NCBI GenBank assembly: GCA_964431035.1
Contig: CAYSIF010000048.1
Coordinates: forward strand, 1 to 11,453
Direction: 5' to 3'
Length of the DNA: 11,453 nt
DNA from: Methanobrevibacter_A sp964431035
Lineage (GTDB): Archaea; Methanobacteriota; Methanobacteria; Methanobacteriales; Methanobacteriaceae
Numbering within the stretch: position 1 is the first letter of the stretch; each line of letters begins with the position of its first letter. Position numbers and translations under genes: made by a program. Below, piece by piece: positions 1-6,606 of the stretch. The notes beneath the pieces were generated by a model. It worked only from the letters and a program-made list of their open reading frames with translations. It was not told where the DNA came from and made no database searches.

Positions 1-156
1 ACAAATAGCAAAATAAGAAAAGAAGAAAAAAAATCCTAAACTTTCTAGCAGTGTAATAAATGAGTAAGTTTTATATTATAATAAAATAATATAGATATAT
101 TATTAAATAAAAAATAATTAGATTATTTTTTTCTTTTAATATAATGGTGATTAGAA
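1..156. other. AT-rich flank with possible end of an upstream gene and promoter area of the first small gene
   Basis: Frame 1 is open from base 1 to a TAA at 37-39. It could be the charged C-terminal tail (12 residues, Lys/Glu rich) of a gene outside the window, but twelve codons are not enough to show coding. From about 66 on the sequence is almost pure A/T with several TATA-like stretches (for example around 70-79 and 135-144) that could drive the gene starting at 157. No single box can be singled out. Confidence 0.25.
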
Positions 157-354
157 ATGAGAAACATAAACGATATTAACAGAGAAATTAAAGTAGCAAG
201 AAAAACATTAATAGCTACAAATGATAGTAATGCTTATTCTGCAGCTCAAAGTAAATTATCTGAGTTACTTGCTGAAAAAAGAGCATACATGAACAAAGAT
301 GCTGGTGATTTCGAAATGACCGAAAATTGCTGGCAAAAAACACACAAAGAATAA
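157..354 (+). CDS. Small hypothetical protein (65 aa)
   Basis: I do not recognise a family. The ATG at 157 is preceded by GGTGA at 146-150 with a 6-nt spacer, a good methanogen ribosome binding site, which is the main reason to believe the gene. The product is soluble and highly charged, with no signal peptide or membrane segment. Residues about 5-47 look strongly helical and Ala/Glu/Lys rich, and could form a helical hairpin or short coiled coil. The tail holds the only cysteine (residue 58) in the context NCW. It appears monocistronic, since poly-T tracts follow immediately. The function is unknown. A small DNA- or protein-binding helical protein is possible but unsupported. Confidence 0.7.
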   Translation: MRNINDINREIKVARKTLIATNDSNAYSAAQSKLSELLAEKRAYMNKDAGDFEMTENCWQKTHKE

Positions 355-360
355 AAAAAT

Positions 361-420
361 TTTATATTTTTTTTATTCCTAATTTTTTTAAACTTTTTTT
401 ATATAAAATTCTTTTTTTTA
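361..420 (+). terminator. Cluster of poly-T tracts (archaeal-type terminator)
   Basis: Directly after the 65-aa gene there are four T runs: 367-374 (8 T), 383-389 (7 T), 394-400 (7 T) and 412-419 (8 T). Archaeal RNA polymerase terminates at oligo-T in the non-template strand without needing a hairpin, and no hairpin is seen here. The cluster separates the small gene from the MATE gene. Confidence 0.55.
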
Positions 421-433
421 TACAAACTATTTC

Positions 434-443
434 TTTTTATAAA
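434..443 (+). promoter_or_regulatory. Candidate TATA box for the MATE gene
   Basis: TTTTTATAAA lies about 40 nt before the ATG at 479. With the usual archaeal spacing of about 25 nt from box centre to start site, transcription would begin near 465 and give a leader of roughly 14 nt with no Shine-Dalgarno motif. A second TATA-like element, TTTATATAAA at 398-407, is an alternative that would give a leader of about 50 nt. In this AT-rich background either match could be chance. Confidence 0.3.
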
Positions 444-478
444 CAATGTAAAAAACATTTAATTTAATATTTTTTTTT

Positions 479-1837
479 ATGAATAAACAAGATAATGTAG
501 ATTTAATATTAGGAGACTCTCATACTGCTATACGGAAGTTAGCATGGCCTATGATGATTAGTATGTTGCTAATCATGACTTATAATTTGGCAGATAGTAT
601 TTGGGTTGCAGGTTTAGGTCCTATTGCATTATCTGCAATTGGTTTTATCACCCCTATTTTCACAATTATTGTTGGTTTAGGTAATGGATTAGGTGCAGGG
701 GCTAATAGTCTTATTGCTCGTTGTATTGGTGCTGAAGATAAGTTTGGTGCTAATAATGCTGCTATTCATAGTATTATTTTAACAATAGTTATTAGTCTTT
801 TATCTTCTTTGATTTTATTACTTGGTTTGCCTTATTTGTTAGATTTTATGGGTGCTGGTAGTGTTAAAACAGATGCATTAGTTTATGGGAATATTGTTTT
901 TTCATTTATTATTGTTTTTACTTTTTCTAGTGTTGGTCCTGCTATTTTGAGAAGTGAAGGGGATGTTAAGCGTGCTATGTATGCTATGTTAGTTACTTCT
1001 GTTTTGAATATTGTTTTGGATCCTATTTTTATTTATTATTTTAATTTAGGTATTAGTGGTGCTGCTTGGGCTACAATCTTATCTGCTACTATAACATGTT
1101 TAGTTGTTATTTATTGGATTTGGATTAAAAGGGATACTTATCTTGATTTGTCTTTTAGTTTTTTTGATTTTAAGTGGGGTGTTGTTTTTGATGAGTTGAA
1201 TGTTGCTATTCCATCTAGTGCTGAGGCTCTTATTTTCAGTATTACTGGTATTATTGTTAATAATTTTTTAGTTATTGTTGGTGGTACTATTGCTGTTGGT
1301 ACTTATACTGCAAGTATGCGTTTGATTCAGTTAGCTATGATTCCTTTGATGGGTTTAGGTACTGCAGTTTTAACTGTTTGTGGGGCTGCATATGGTGCTA
1401 AGGATGCAGGTAAGATTGATGATGCTTTAAGTTATAGTTTAAGGTTGGGTTGTGTGATTAGTTTAGTTTTAATGTTTATTTTATATGTTTTTGCTCCACA
1501 ATTAAGTTTGATTTTTGGTTATGCTGGTAGTACTAGTGTTTTAGTTTCTAAGATTTCAGATATTATTCGTGTTGCATTTATTGTTATAATTACTGTTAAT
1601 TATGGTTTGTTACCTGCTAGTATGTTTCAGGGTGTAGGTAAAGGTTTTACTAGTTTGGGTTTATCTACTTTCCGTACTTTTATTGCTGAGACAATTGGAT
1701 CTTATGTATTTGGTATTGCTCTTGGTTTTGGTGAAATTGGTATATATTATGGTTTGATGTTTGGAGCTGCTTGTGGTGCAATTTTAAGTTATATTTGTGC
1801 TAAATGGTATATTCGTAAATTGTATAAGATTTTTTAA
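479..1837 (+). CDS. MATE family multidrug efflux transporter
   Basis: This is a membrane antiporter of the multidrug and toxin extrusion family, which expels organic cations or dyes in exchange for Na+ or H+. The length of 452 aa fits the family's usual 440-480, and hydrophobic segments run throughout, consistent with 12 helices in two MatE halves. Family signatures are visible: the N-terminal stretch around residues 33-56 (TYNLADSIWVAGLG onward), the loop RSEGDVKRAM at 158-167 followed by NIVLDPIFIY at 177-186, and QGVGKG at 384-389 in the second half. No Shine-Dalgarno motif precedes the ATG. Eight T's abut it, so a short-leader or leaderless mRNA is plausible. Codons are strongly biased to T at the third position (GGT, GCT, GTT, AGT), unlike the genes beyond 3379. 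The gene appears to stand alone, and the substrate cannot be read from sequence. Confidence 0.93.
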   Translation: MNKQDNVDLILGDSHTAIRKLAWPMMISMLLIMTYNLADSIWVAGLGPIALSAIGFITPIFTIIVGLGNGLGAGANSLIARCIGAEDKFGANNAAIHSIILTIVISLLSSLILLLGLPYLLDFMGAGSVKTDALVYGNIVFSFIIVFTFSSVGPAILRSEGDVKRAMYAMLVTSVLNIVLDPIFIYYFNLGISGAAWATILSATITCLVVIYWIWIKRDTYLDLSFSFFDFKWGVVFDELNVAIPSSAEALIFSITGIIVNNFLVIVGGTIAVGTYTASMRLIQLAMIPLMGLGTAVLTVCGAAYGAKDAGKIDDALSYSLRLGCVISLVLMFILYVFAPQLSLIFGYAGSTSVLVSKISDIIRVAFIVIITVNYGLLPASMFQGVGKGFTSLGLSTFRTFIAETIGSYVFGIALGFGEIGIYYGLMFGAACGAILSYICAKWYIRKLYKIF

Positions 1838-1935
1838 TTTTTAAATTTAGGTATAATAAATTTATATAATATAAAAATAAAATTTTATAATTGTATTTAT
1901 AGAATTAATGGAATTTTATGGGTTTTTAGAAATTT

Positions 1936-2229
1936 ATGATTTTTTCTTTAATAAGTGATGTGGAACTATTAAATATAATAGAATTTTCTTATAAGTTTAT
2001 AGATAATTTAAAACCTGAAATATCTAATAGTAAGTTAGATAAAACAAGAGAACTATTAGTTTTAGTTATATCTATAGCACTTTTTTTATTATGCTTATTT
2101 TTTGATAAATCAGATAATATTTCATCTGAAAACAATATATATGATGTTAAAAATGATGAGGTTTATTTAAATAATTACTATTTTAACCCCAATAAAACAA
2201 CTCTTAATGTTTCTTATTTTTCGATTTAA
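1936..2229 (+). CDS. Hypothetical single-helix membrane protein (97 aa), uncertain
   Basis: No family is recognised. The open frame predicts a polar N-terminus, one hydrophobic segment at about residues 40-56, and a polar Asn/Asp-rich tail, consistent with a small membrane-anchored protein. Doubts: there is no ribosome binding site before the ATG at 1936, the composition is as AT-rich as the surrounding spacer, and an in-frame ATG at 1918 is closed by TAG after two codons. It lies alone between the MATE gene and the iron-sulfur gene. It may be a real orphan, a decayed gene fragment or a chance frame in AT-rich DNA. Confidence 0.4.
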   Translation: MIFSLISDVELLNIIEFSYKFIDNLKPEISNSKLDKTRELLVLVISIALFLLCLFFDKSDNISSENNIYDVKNDEVYLNNYYFNPNKTTLNVSYFSI

Positions 2230-2272
2230 CAATTTTATATTTTCGTTTTAAATTTCAAAAGTTTTAGTTATG

Positions 2273-2289
2273 CTTATAAATTATATAAG
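2273..2289. promoter_or_regulatory. Inverted repeat overlapping a TATA-like element upstream of the iron-sulfur gene
   Basis: CTTATA at 2273-2278 and its exact reverse complement TATAAG at 2284-2289 are separated by 5 nt, and the right arm overlaps the TATA-like TTATATAA (2281-2288). If this is the promoter, transcription would start near 2310 and leave a leader of about 90 nt before the TTG at 2404. A dyad over the TATA box is a common layout for an archaeal repressor operator. The arms are short and nearly all A/T, so chance is a serious alternative. Confidence 0.25.
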
Positions 2290-2403
2290 TATTATATTTT
2301 TTAGATAATTTTTTCCAAAAATATAGGGAGATTTTATCTTTTTAAAATTATTTTAAATTAAGTTTAAAAAATTGTTTCATTTTATATTAAAAATGGTGAA
2401 AAA

Positions 2404-3225
2404 TTGAGAAAAATAAGTTTTGCTGAAGTCAGCATTTTTGTAGTTAATAGAATTTTCAATTGGCGATTCTGGATAGCAGGTCTAACAAGAAAATCAAAGA
2501 TAATAAAGAAAATAATAAATAGATTATTATTTAAAGATGATGAGATTGTTGTTATTCCAAATACAATTAATATAAATAAGAAAATAGATGACTCAGTATC
2601 TGAATTCCTACCTACAAATATAATTAAAGATGTTATTCGTAAATGTGATGATATTGTAATAATGAATAACTGTTTATGTAGAACTTCATCTGATTGTGAA
2701 GATTATCCTAAGGATCTTGGTTGTATTTTCTTAGGACCAACAAGTAAAAAGATTCCAAGAACCATATGTAAAGAAGCAACAGTTGATGAAGCATTAGAAC
2801 ATGTTGACTTAGCAGATAAGGCAGGTTTAACACATATTGTTGGTAGAAATAAAATTGATACAGTTTGGATGAATGTACATCCTGGAGAAGGTCTTTTAAC
2901 AATATGTCACTGCTGTCCATGTTGTTGTTTATGGAAAGTATCACCTAACTTAGATGATGAAATAAGTAATAAAATTGAAAGATTAGAAGGAGTTACTGTA
3001 AATTATAATGAAGATAATTGTGTGAAATGTATGAAATGTTTAGATGATGTTTGTATGTTTGATGCAATAAGTTTAAAAGATAATAAAATTTCTATTAATT
3101 CAGATAAATGTCGTGCTTGTGGTTTATGTGTTAATACATGTAAAGTTGATGCACTTTCAATAAATTATACTACTGATACAATTAATAATGTAGTTAGTAG
3201 AATTTATAATTTAATTGAAAAATAA
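2404..3225 (+). CDS. Cysteine-rich iron-sulfur protein with two C-terminal 4Fe-4S ferredoxin motifs
   Basis: This is a 273-aa protein with 17 cysteines. The start is TTG at 2404, chosen because GGTGA at 2395-2399 lies 4 nt upstream. Residues 1-60 are basic and partly hydrophobic. The middle carries the cysteine pattern CLCR at 91-93 region (C90, C92), C98, C107, then C122, then C168, C170, C171, C173, C174 and C175 in the cluster CHCCPCCC. The C-terminus holds two ferredoxin-type motifs: C206/C209/C212/C217, where the last gap is four residues rather than three, and the regular C236/C239/C242/C246. Both lack the usual proline after the fourth Cys. From memory, a CxCR...C...C...CxCCxCCC region followed by a diferredoxin occurs in a group of 4Fe-4S proteins of strict anaerobes, with no biochemical role that I know of. 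It is likely a cytosolic or membrane-associated electron carrier with additional clusters. The gene stands alone and is followed by a poly-T tract. Confidence 0.85.
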   Translation: MRKISFAEVSIFVVNRIFNWRFWIAGLTRKSKIIKKIINRLLFKDDEIVVIPNTININKKIDDSVSEFLPTNIIKDVIRKCDDIVIMNNCLCRTSSDCEDYPKDLGCIFLGPTSKKIPRTICKEATVDEALEHVDLADKAGLTHIVGRNKIDTVWMNVHPGEGLLTICHCCPCCCLWKVSPNLDDEISNKIERLEGVTVNYNEDNCVKCMKCLDDVCMFDAISLKDNKISINSDKCRACGLCVNTCKVDALSINYTTDTINNVVSRIYNLIEK

Positions 3226-3227
3226 TC

Positions 3228-3235
3228 TTTTTTTT
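3228..3235 (+). terminator. Poly-T terminator after the iron-sulfur gene
   Basis: A run of 8 T's begins 3 nt after the TAA stop at 3223-3225 and is followed by further T-rich sequence to about 3255. There is no GC-rich stem. This is the standard archaeal intrinsic terminator form, and it separates the gene from the adhesin operon. Confidence 0.55.
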
Positions 3236-3270
3236 ATATTATTATTTTCTTATTAAATTGTTCATTTAAA

Positions 3271-3378
3271 TCCTATAAAGAAAACCTAATTTTTAAAGAT
3301 TAAAAAAGTATTTTAATATTATTGAAGTAAAATAAATATCATATTAATATAAATTTTTATAGGAGTATGTAACATTTT
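3271..3378 (+). promoter_or_regulatory. Likely promoter and leader of the adhesin-serS transcription unit
   Basis: The spacer before the adhesin contains candidate TATA elements CCTATAAAG (3272-3280) and TTTTAATATT (3311-3320). The second would give a leader of about 40 nt. AGGAG at 3361-3365 is the ribosome binding site for the ATG at 3379, with a rather long 13-nt spacer. Within that spacer lies ATG immediately followed by TAA (3367-3372), a minimal start-stop. A 7-bp A/T-only inverted repeat (3299-3305 and 3311-3317) overlaps the second candidate. Which box is used cannot be decided from sequence. Confidence 0.4.
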
Positions 3379-6162
3379 ATGATAAATAAAAAAATACTAA
3401 TCTTCTTATTAACAATAAGTATAATATTATCCATTTCAGCTGTATCTGCTATAGATTCAGATAACATAGATGATACAATACTACAAGATAATACAACAAT
3501 AAATAATGAAGATTTAAACGAAAATATAGAATTAAATGAGGAAGAACCAGTAGATAACTCATTATCAATAAATAATCCTATTCTTTACAGTACAGGTATG
3601 GATTTAAATTTAACAATAACACCAGAAAACAATACTGTATACATGGGAGATTTAATCGTATATAATGTAACAGTAGCTAATATAGGTACATCAAACTCAG
3701 CATCAAATTTAAGAGTTGGGGGATTTGATGCAATAAACGGAACCACATTAGTTAGTGTTGAACCACAAAGAGGACTATACACATATACTGCAAGAGCATA
3801 CTACTGGGTAGTAGGACCACTTCGACCAAACCAAGTAGCAACAGCAATAGTAACCTTAAGAGTTAACACCCCAAATAATATAACAATAAACCATACTATA
3901 GATCCAGTTACCAATCCAAGTGATGCAAACCCTGCAGACAATTATGATGAAGTTAACATCACAGTTTTAACAAAAACAGACCTAGATATACAAATCAATG
4001 TAAACAACACAAACCCATATGTATTTGATACTGTAGAATACACAATTACAGTAACAAATAATGGACCATATGCTGCAAGTGATGTAAATGTAAATATAAA
4101 TCCAAACTCCAACTTAAGACTAATAAGTTCAGAAGCATCAACAGGAAGATTCAACAATGCATACAGATGGTTAATAACAAGCTTCGATGCATATGAAACA
4201 GCAACACTAAAAGTAATATATAATGTAACAAATTCAGGAAGCACCATATATAATGCAACAGTTGAATCAAAATATGCAGACTTAGATGAGTCAAATAATT
4301 ATGCAGAAGTTACAATAAACTCCAATAAATTAGAAACAAGCCTCAACTATATAAATAACAAAACATCATTTAAAATAGTTCACCCTGCAATAATAATAGT
4401 TAACCTAGAAGATCAATACGGAAACAACATTTCAGGAAAAAATATAATATTCGCCATAAATAACACCACAATACAAAACACAACCGATGCAAACGGAAAC
4501 GCATACTTATACTACTCCGGCCTAGAAATAGGAGAATATGATGTAGAATATAAATTCAATGAAGATAATTTCTACTCTTCATCAGATAACACTACACGAA
4601 TAAAAATCAAAAACACCATATCACCAACATCATTTATTGCCGAAGACATGACAATAAACACCACCAGTCAAGAAAACTTCATAATAACTCTAATGGATGA
4701 TGATGAAAACGAACCAGCAACAGGTCAAAGAGTATTCATAACATTTAATAATAATGTTCACTCACAAACCACAGACAATAACGGACAAGTAAAAGTACCG
4801 CTATCAGGATTAACTGAAGGAACATACATCATAAGATACAACTTCAATGCAAATGACGATTACGAAGCATCAATAGGAAACAACACAATAACAGTAATAA
4901 ATCAAGAACCAGTAATACTAATCCCAACAATACTAAACGCTACAGACTTAAACATAACAACCACAGAAACTAAAGAATTCAATGTAACATTAACAGATAT
5001 TAATGGAACACCACTACAAGGCCAAACAGTAACCATAACATTCAACGGTGCATCATACCCACTAGAAACAGATGATAATGGATTAGTATCAATAATATTA
5101 TCAAATTTAGATGAAGGAATATACACAATAACCTATGATTTCCAAGAAACAAACATCTATGAAGCATCCCAAGGACAAAATATAATAACATCAACAAATG
5201 GAAACATAACACCTCCAGGCCCTACACCATCTGAAAACAAAACAGACACATTAATACTTGGAAACGATTACCTAGTAAATGAAAACGACAACCTAGAATT
5301 CTATGTAATATTACAATCAAACAATGGAACACCATTAGAAAATAAAACAGTATTCTTCTTATTTAATGGAGTAGCAAGCTTCATAACCACAAATAAAAAT
5401 GGTAAAGCAACATTAAACCTAACAAAATTATTAGAAGGAAACTATACTATCATATATCGTTTTAATGGGGATGAAACATACAACCCATCCTATGGAACAA
5501 ACACTATAACTGTTGAACCAAAAAACGAAACACCAACAAACGGAACCATAAAAACAATAATAGAAGCAGATAACCTAATTAAAATATATGGAACAAGCAC
5601 ACCATTTAAAGGAACACTTGTAGATGAAAAAGGAAATATAATAGTTGGACAACACATAAAACTCAACTTAACAAGAGTATCCAGTGGAGCAAGCAAAGTA
5701 TACACAACAGTAACAGATTACCTAGGGGAATTTGAACTAGAAATAAACCTCGCACCAGGACTATACACAGTAGAAGCAATATATGATGGACTAACATTAG
5801 GCAATACAACATACCTACCATCAACAAAAAATGCAAACATAATAGTTACAAACACAATAGACAACAGAACACAAACAATATTAACCACAGAAAAATTCAT
5901 AGAACAATATAATGCAGGAAAAAGCTTCACAGGAACACTAGTTGATGTATATGGAAATCCAATAGCAGGACACCATGTAAGCATAACATTAACAAGACTC
6001 TCCTCAGGAGCAAGCAAAACCTACGATGTAGTAGTAGACTACCTAGGAATAATAAACTTAAGCATAAACCTTGCAAAAGGAGAATACACAGCACAATGTT
6101 CATATGCTGGAACAAACACATACCAACCAGCAAACTCAAACAACACATTAACAATATACTAA
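3379..6162 (+). CDS. Secreted adhesin-like protein with CARDB/DUF11-like and six Ig-like repeat domains
   Basis: This is a 927-aa surface or secreted protein. Residues 1-24 form a clear Sec signal peptide (Lys-rich start, hydrophobic core, VSA before the predicted cut). An acidic Asn/Asp/Glu-rich spacer follows to about 70. Two DUF11/CARDB-like beta-sandwich domains lie at about 73-196 and 200-315 (the recurring pattern is TVxYTxTVTNxG). Six Ig-like repeats of about 90-100 aa follow, at about 318-411, 412-507, 516-605, 622-713, 726-823 and 832-927. Each has the pattern DxxGxxxxG, then a NNNG/DNNG turn, then EGxYxIxYxF. A proline linker (PPGPTPS, 612-618) splits the array. The Asn/Thr-rich make-up offers many N-glycosylation sequons. 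There is one cysteine, at 907. No C-terminal membrane anchor or pseudomurein-binding repeat is visible, so how it is held at the cell is unclear. The likely role is adhesion to host or microbial partners, inferred from the family. Confidence 0.9.
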   Translation: MINKKILIFLLTISIILSISAVSAIDSDNIDDTILQDNTTINNEDLNENIELNEEEPVDNSLSINNPILYSTGMDLNLTITPENNTVYMGDLIVYNVTVANIGTSNSASNLRVGGFDAINGTTLVSVEPQRGLYTYTARAYYWVVGPLRPNQVATAIVTLRVNTPNNITINHTIDPVTNPSDANPADNYDEVNITVLTKTDLDIQINVNNTNPYVFDTVEYTITVTNNGPYAASDVNVNINPNSNLRLISSEASTGRFNNAYRWLITSFDAYETATLKVIYNVTNSGSTIYNATVESKYADLDESNNYAEVTINSNKLETSLNYINNKTSFKIVHPAIIIVNLEDQYGNNISGKNIIFAINNTTIQNTTDANGNAYLYYSGLEIGEYDVEYKFNEDNFYSSSDNTTRIKIKNTISPTSFIAEDMTINTTSQENFIITLMDDDENEPATGQRVFITFNNNVHSQTTDNNGQVKVPLSGLTEGTYIIRYNFNANDDYEASIGNNTITVINQEPVILIPTILNATDLNITTTETKEFNVTLTDINGTPLQGQTVTITFNGASYPLETDDNGLVSIILSNLDEGIYTITYDFQETNIYEASQGQNIITSTNGNITPPGPTPSENKTDTLILGNDYLVNENDNLEFYVILQSNNGTPLENKTVFFLFNGVASFITTNKNGKATLNLTKLLEGNYTIIYRFNGDETYNPSYGTNTITVEPKNETPTNGTIKTIIEADNLIKIYGTSTPFKGTLVDEKGNIIVGQHIKLNLTRVSSGASKVYTTVTDYLGEFELEINLAPGLYTVEAIYDGLTLGNTTYLPSTKNANIIVTNTIDNRTQTILTTEKFIEQYNAGKSFTGTLVDVYGNPIAGHHVSITLTRLSSGASKTYDVVVDYLGIINLSINLAKGEYTAQCSYAGTNTYQPANSNNTLTIY
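4330..5517 (+). repeat. Four tandem Ig-like repeat units inside the adhesin gene
   Basis: Residues about 318-713 of the adhesin consist of four related units. Units two to four share the closest pattern (a central G-Q-x-V-x-I-T-F-type strand or its equivalent, then a TTD-NG turn, then EG-Y-I-Y-F). The DNA is diverged between units, so these are old protein-level repeats rather than fresh DNA duplications. Confidence 0.7.
5554..6159 (+). repeat. Two closely related C-terminal Ig-like units of a second subtype
   Basis: Units at residues 726-823 and 832-927 share a distinct core: FxGTLVDxxGNxIxGxH, then LTRxSSGASK (764-773 and 871-880), then DYLG and NLAxGxYT. They differ clearly from the four units before them and resemble each other more than any other pair. 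Synonymous positions differ between the two copies (for example around 5671 and 5993), so the similarity is kept at protein level. Confidence 0.75.
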
Positions 6163-6185
6163 AAAAATAATAGGAGAATAAAAAA

Positions 6186-6578
6186 GTGGAAGACAGATTT
6201 GAAAAAGGAATGGGAGTACTAAGAGAAATAAATAAAAACAATATAGAAAACCTATTTGAAGACTTAGAAGACATAGCACCAGATTTAGGTCGATTTGTAG
6301 TTGAATTCCCATATTCTGAAATATACACAAGAGAAACAGTAGACCTAAAAACAAGAGAACTCTGCACAATAGCAGCACTCACAACATTAGGACATGCACA
6401 AGATGAACTATCAGATCATATACATGCTGCATTAAAAGTAGGTAACAGTCCAGAAGAAATAGTTGAAATAATAATGCAAATGAGTGCATATGCAGGATTC
6501 CCAGCAGCAATAAATGGAGTAAAAACTGCAAAAAAAGTATTTAAAGAATTAGACTTATTACCATTAAAAAAAGAATAA
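6186..6578 (+). CDS. Carboxymuconolactone decarboxylase (CMD) family protein
   Basis: A 130-aa protein, the usual size of single-domain CMD proteins. The GTG start at 6186 is set by AGGAG at 6172-6176, with a 9-nt spacer. The CMD core lies at about residues 36-118: TRELCTIAALTTLG at 56-69, ELSDHIHAAL at 74-83 and NSPEEIVEIIMQ followed by YAGFPAAING at 87-111. The AhpD-type CxxC thiol pair is absent (one cysteine, C60), so an alkylhydroperoxidase-like disulfide mechanism is unlikely. Candidate active-site residues are E74, H78 and H80, as in the PcaC branch. A methanogen has no beta-ketoadipate pathway to serve, so the true substrate is unknown. It begins 23 nt after the adhesin stop and ends 28 nt before serS, with no terminator on either side. 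Confidence 0.88.
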   Translation: MEDRFEKGMGVLREINKNNIENLFEDLEDIAPDLGRFVVEFPYSEIYTRETVDLKTRELCTIAALTTLGHAQDELSDHIHAALKVGNSPEEIVEIIMQMSAYAGFPAAINGVKTAKKVFKELDLLPLKKE

Positions 6579-6606
6579 AAAAATCATATAAAGGAGCACA
6601 GTAAAA

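Noticed and set aside
1918..1938. Possible TAG readthrough (pyrrolysine-like) joining the ATG at 1918 to the 97-aa frame
   Set aside because: Only two codons precede the TAG, there is no ribosome binding site, and nothing in the window suggests pyrrolysine use. The TAG is a plain stop.
3299..3317. 7-bp inverted repeat of A/T bases before the adhesin
   Set aside because: The arms contain only A and T in a spacer that is nearly all A/T, so a match of this size is expected by chance. It is kept only as a note in the promoter entry.
5927..6382. Long minus-strand open frames opposite the adhesin, CMD and serS genes (for example 5927-6382, 6564-6884, 7595-7846)
   Set aside because: They lie wholly or largely across well-recognised + strand genes, encode low-complexity Leu/Phe/Ser-rich products that mirror A-rich coding DNA, and match no family pattern.
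6186..6578. AhpD-like peroxidase reading of the CMD-family gene
   Set aside because: AhpD-type enzymes need a CxxC pair. Only one cysteine (C60) is present, so the general CMD-family call was kept.
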